Assembly: GCA_903924715.1 (NCBI GenBank)
Contig: CAIYCP010000055.1
Span: 1 to 7,830, forward strand
Direction: 5' to 3'
Length of the DNA stretch: 7,830 bases
Source: an uncultured beta proteobacterium
GTDB lineage: Bacteria > Pseudomonadota > Gammaproteobacteria > Burkholderiales > Burkholderiaceae_B
Position 1 is the first letter of the stretch, and each line of letters opens with the position of its first letter. Under the pieces are notes generated by a model, which saw only the letters and a list, made by a program, of their open reading frames with translations, did not search any database and was not told the DNA's origin. Below are positions 6,774-7,830 of this stretch, piece by piece. Position numbers and translations under genes: made by a program.

Positions 6774-7763
6774 ATGACCTTTACCAAAACCATCCGCGGT
6801 GTCATGCTTGCCGCGGGCTTTGCCTCCGCAGCTTTTGCTGGCTTAGCCTGCGCTCAAACCTATCCGACACGACCCGTCTCGCTGATTGTGCCCTTTGCGG
6901 CCGGCGGCCCCACCGACGTGTTGGCGCGCACCTTAGCGGTATCGATGGCCAAGAGTCTTGGTCAAACAGTCGTCGTTGAAAATCGCCTAGGTGCAGGTGG
7001 TACGGTCGCCTCAAACGCGGTCGCCAAAGCGGCGCCCGATGGCTACACGCTTTTTATTCACCACAACGGCATGGCCACGGCCCCCACGCTTTATCGCAAA
7101 CTGCCCTTCAATGCGCTGACCGACTTCACGTACATCAGCATGGTCGCCGATGTACCCATGACCTTGTTAGGTAGCAAAAAATTTCCGCCGAACACCATGC
7201 CTGAGTTCATCAAGTACGCAAAAGAACAGGGCGACAAAATCAACCTGGCCAACGCAGGTTTAGGCGCAGTATCGCAACTGTGCGGCACGCTGTTACAGCA
7301 AGCCTTGGGCGTTGGGTTTACAGCGATTCCTTATTCAGGAACAGGCCCTGCGATGACAGCGCTCTTGGGTGGTCAGCTTGATATTCTGTGCGACCAAACG
7401 ACGCAAACCTTGCCGCAAATTAAAGGCAATACCGTCAAGCTTTATGGCGTGACCTCAGCCGAACGTTTGTCTTACTTGCCCGACGCCCCCACCTTGCGTG
7501 AAAGCGGTTTGAAAGATTTTGAAATCGTCGTATGGCATGGTATTTACGGCCCTAAAGGTATGGCACCTGAAGTGGTCGCCAAAGTGAACAAGGCCGTACA
7601 AGACGCGCTCAAAGATCCGGCCGTGATTCAAAAAGCAGGCGACCTGGGTGCAGTGATTGTGCCCGAGTCCAAGCAAACACCTGCAGCGCTACAGGCTTGG
7701 CTCAAGTCAGAAATTGACAAGTGGGCGCCCTTGCTTAAGGCAGCAAACCAATACGCTGACTAA
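6774..7763 (+). CDS. Bug/TctC-family tripartite tricarboxylate transporter periplasmic binding protein
   Basis: A periplasmic solute-binding protein of the Bug (Bordetella uptake gene)/TctC family, which captures carboxylates or related small organic acids, usually for a TctA/TctB membrane transporter. From ATG 6774 it is 329 aa, normal for the family. The signal peptide covers about 1-27, with basic residues, a hydrophobic Ala-rich core and an ACA cleavage site before QTYPTRPV. The mature N-terminus shows the hallmark VPFAAGGPTDVLAR (39-52), whose loop contacts the ligand in known Bug structures, then NRLGAGGTVAS (70-80), APDGYTL (87-93) and IPYSGTGPAM (185-194). A Cys in the signal peptide (GLAC) does not fit a normal lipobox, so a lipoprotein is less likely. 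Mature Cys 170 and Cys 206 could form a disulfide. No tctA or tctB lies in the window, and orphan Bug genes are common in Burkholderiales. The ligand cannot be assigned. An intrinsic terminator follows closely. Confidence 0.95.
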   Translation: MTFTKTIRGVMLAAGFASAAFAGLACAQTYPTRPVSLIVPFAAGGPTDVLARTLAVSMAKSLGQTVVVENRLGAGGTVASNAVAKAAPDGYTLFIHHNGMATAPTLYRKLPFNALTDFTYISMVADVPMTLLGSKKFPPNTMPEFIKYAKEQGDKINLANAGLGAVSQLCGTLLQQALGVGFTAIPYSGTGPAMTALLGGQLDILCDQTTQTLPQIKGNTVKLYGVTSAERLSYLPDAPTLRESGLKDFEIVVWHGIYGPKGMAPEVVAKVNKAVQDALKDPAVIQKAGDLGAVIVPESKQTPAALQAWLKSEIDKWAPLLKAANQYAD

Positions 7764-7786
7764 AATTCTGGCGTAGGGTACTCAAC

Positions 7787-7816
7787 AAAACGGCCTTCTT
7801 GTTTGAAGGCCGTTTT
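7787..7816 (+). terminator. Rho-independent terminator after the Bug/TctC gene, probably bidirectional
   Basis: A perfect 12-bp stem pairs AAAACGGCCTTC (7787-7798) with GAAGGCCGTTTT (7805-7816) around a 6-nt loop. The stem has a GC-rich core and ends in TTTT on the plus strand and, by symmetry, in TTTT on the minus strand. It begins 23 nt after the stop codon, so it ends the plus-strand transcript and could also stop a convergent one arriving from beyond the window. Confidence 0.9.
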
Positions 7817-7830
7817 ACTTCACGCACGCA

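Noticed and set aside
6800..6857. Lipoprotein signal in the Bug/TctC protein (GLAC)
   Set aside because: The -3 position is Gly and the -2 is Leu, a poor lipobox. The ACA site just after it fits type I cleavage, which is usual for the family.

Overview
The window looks like ordinary chromosomal DNA from a betaproteobacterium, most likely order Burkholderiales and perhaps an Alcaligenaceae relative. The grounds are a stand-alone periplasmic Bug/TctC-type solute-binding protein (this family is greatly expanded in Bordetella and relatives), a short CCA-adding enzyme with no HD domain, a two-domain PPK2-type polyphosphate:AMP phosphotransferase, and moderately GC-rich, dense gene packing. This placement is inferred from protein character and gene content; no database comparison was made.

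Layout. Minus strand, read from about 6000 down to 42, holds five genes in one tightly packed run: soluble lytic murein transglycosylase (slt), CCA tRNA nucleotidyltransferase (cca), polyphosphate:AMP phosphotransferase (PPK2 family, pap), a HIT-family hydrolase, and uracil-DNA glycosylase (ung). Every junction overlaps: 4 nt (GTGA), 1 nt (TGATG), 14 nt, and 1 nt (TGATG). This is the strongest structural signal in the window and implies one transcript with translational coupling. Plus strand, divergent from slt, holds 5-formyltetrahydrofolate cyclo-ligase (fthC/ygfA), a 94-bp gap, and then a Bug/TctC-type periplasmic binding protein followed by a strong intrinsic terminator near the right edge.

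How the genes relate. The five-gene run is functionally mixed: peptidoglycan turnover, tRNA 3'-end maturation, polyphosphate-driven AMP phosphorylation, adenylate-ester hydrolysis and uracil excision. One plausible link is AMP: HIT enzymes release AMP from adenylated compounds, and the neighbouring PPK2 enzyme converts AMP to ADP with polyphosphate. That is inference. FthC returns 5-formyl-THF to the folate pool. The binding protein has no tctA/tctB membrane partner in view, which is usual for this family.

I saw no CRISPR array, insertion sequence, phage gene, rRNA, tRNA or toxin-antitoxin module, and nothing I would call a new biological system. No stretch longer than about 100 bases lacks a gene. 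The findings below are modest: start-codon corrections, the overlapping operon architecture, an asymmetric PPK2 tandem, and a very compact divergent promoter region.
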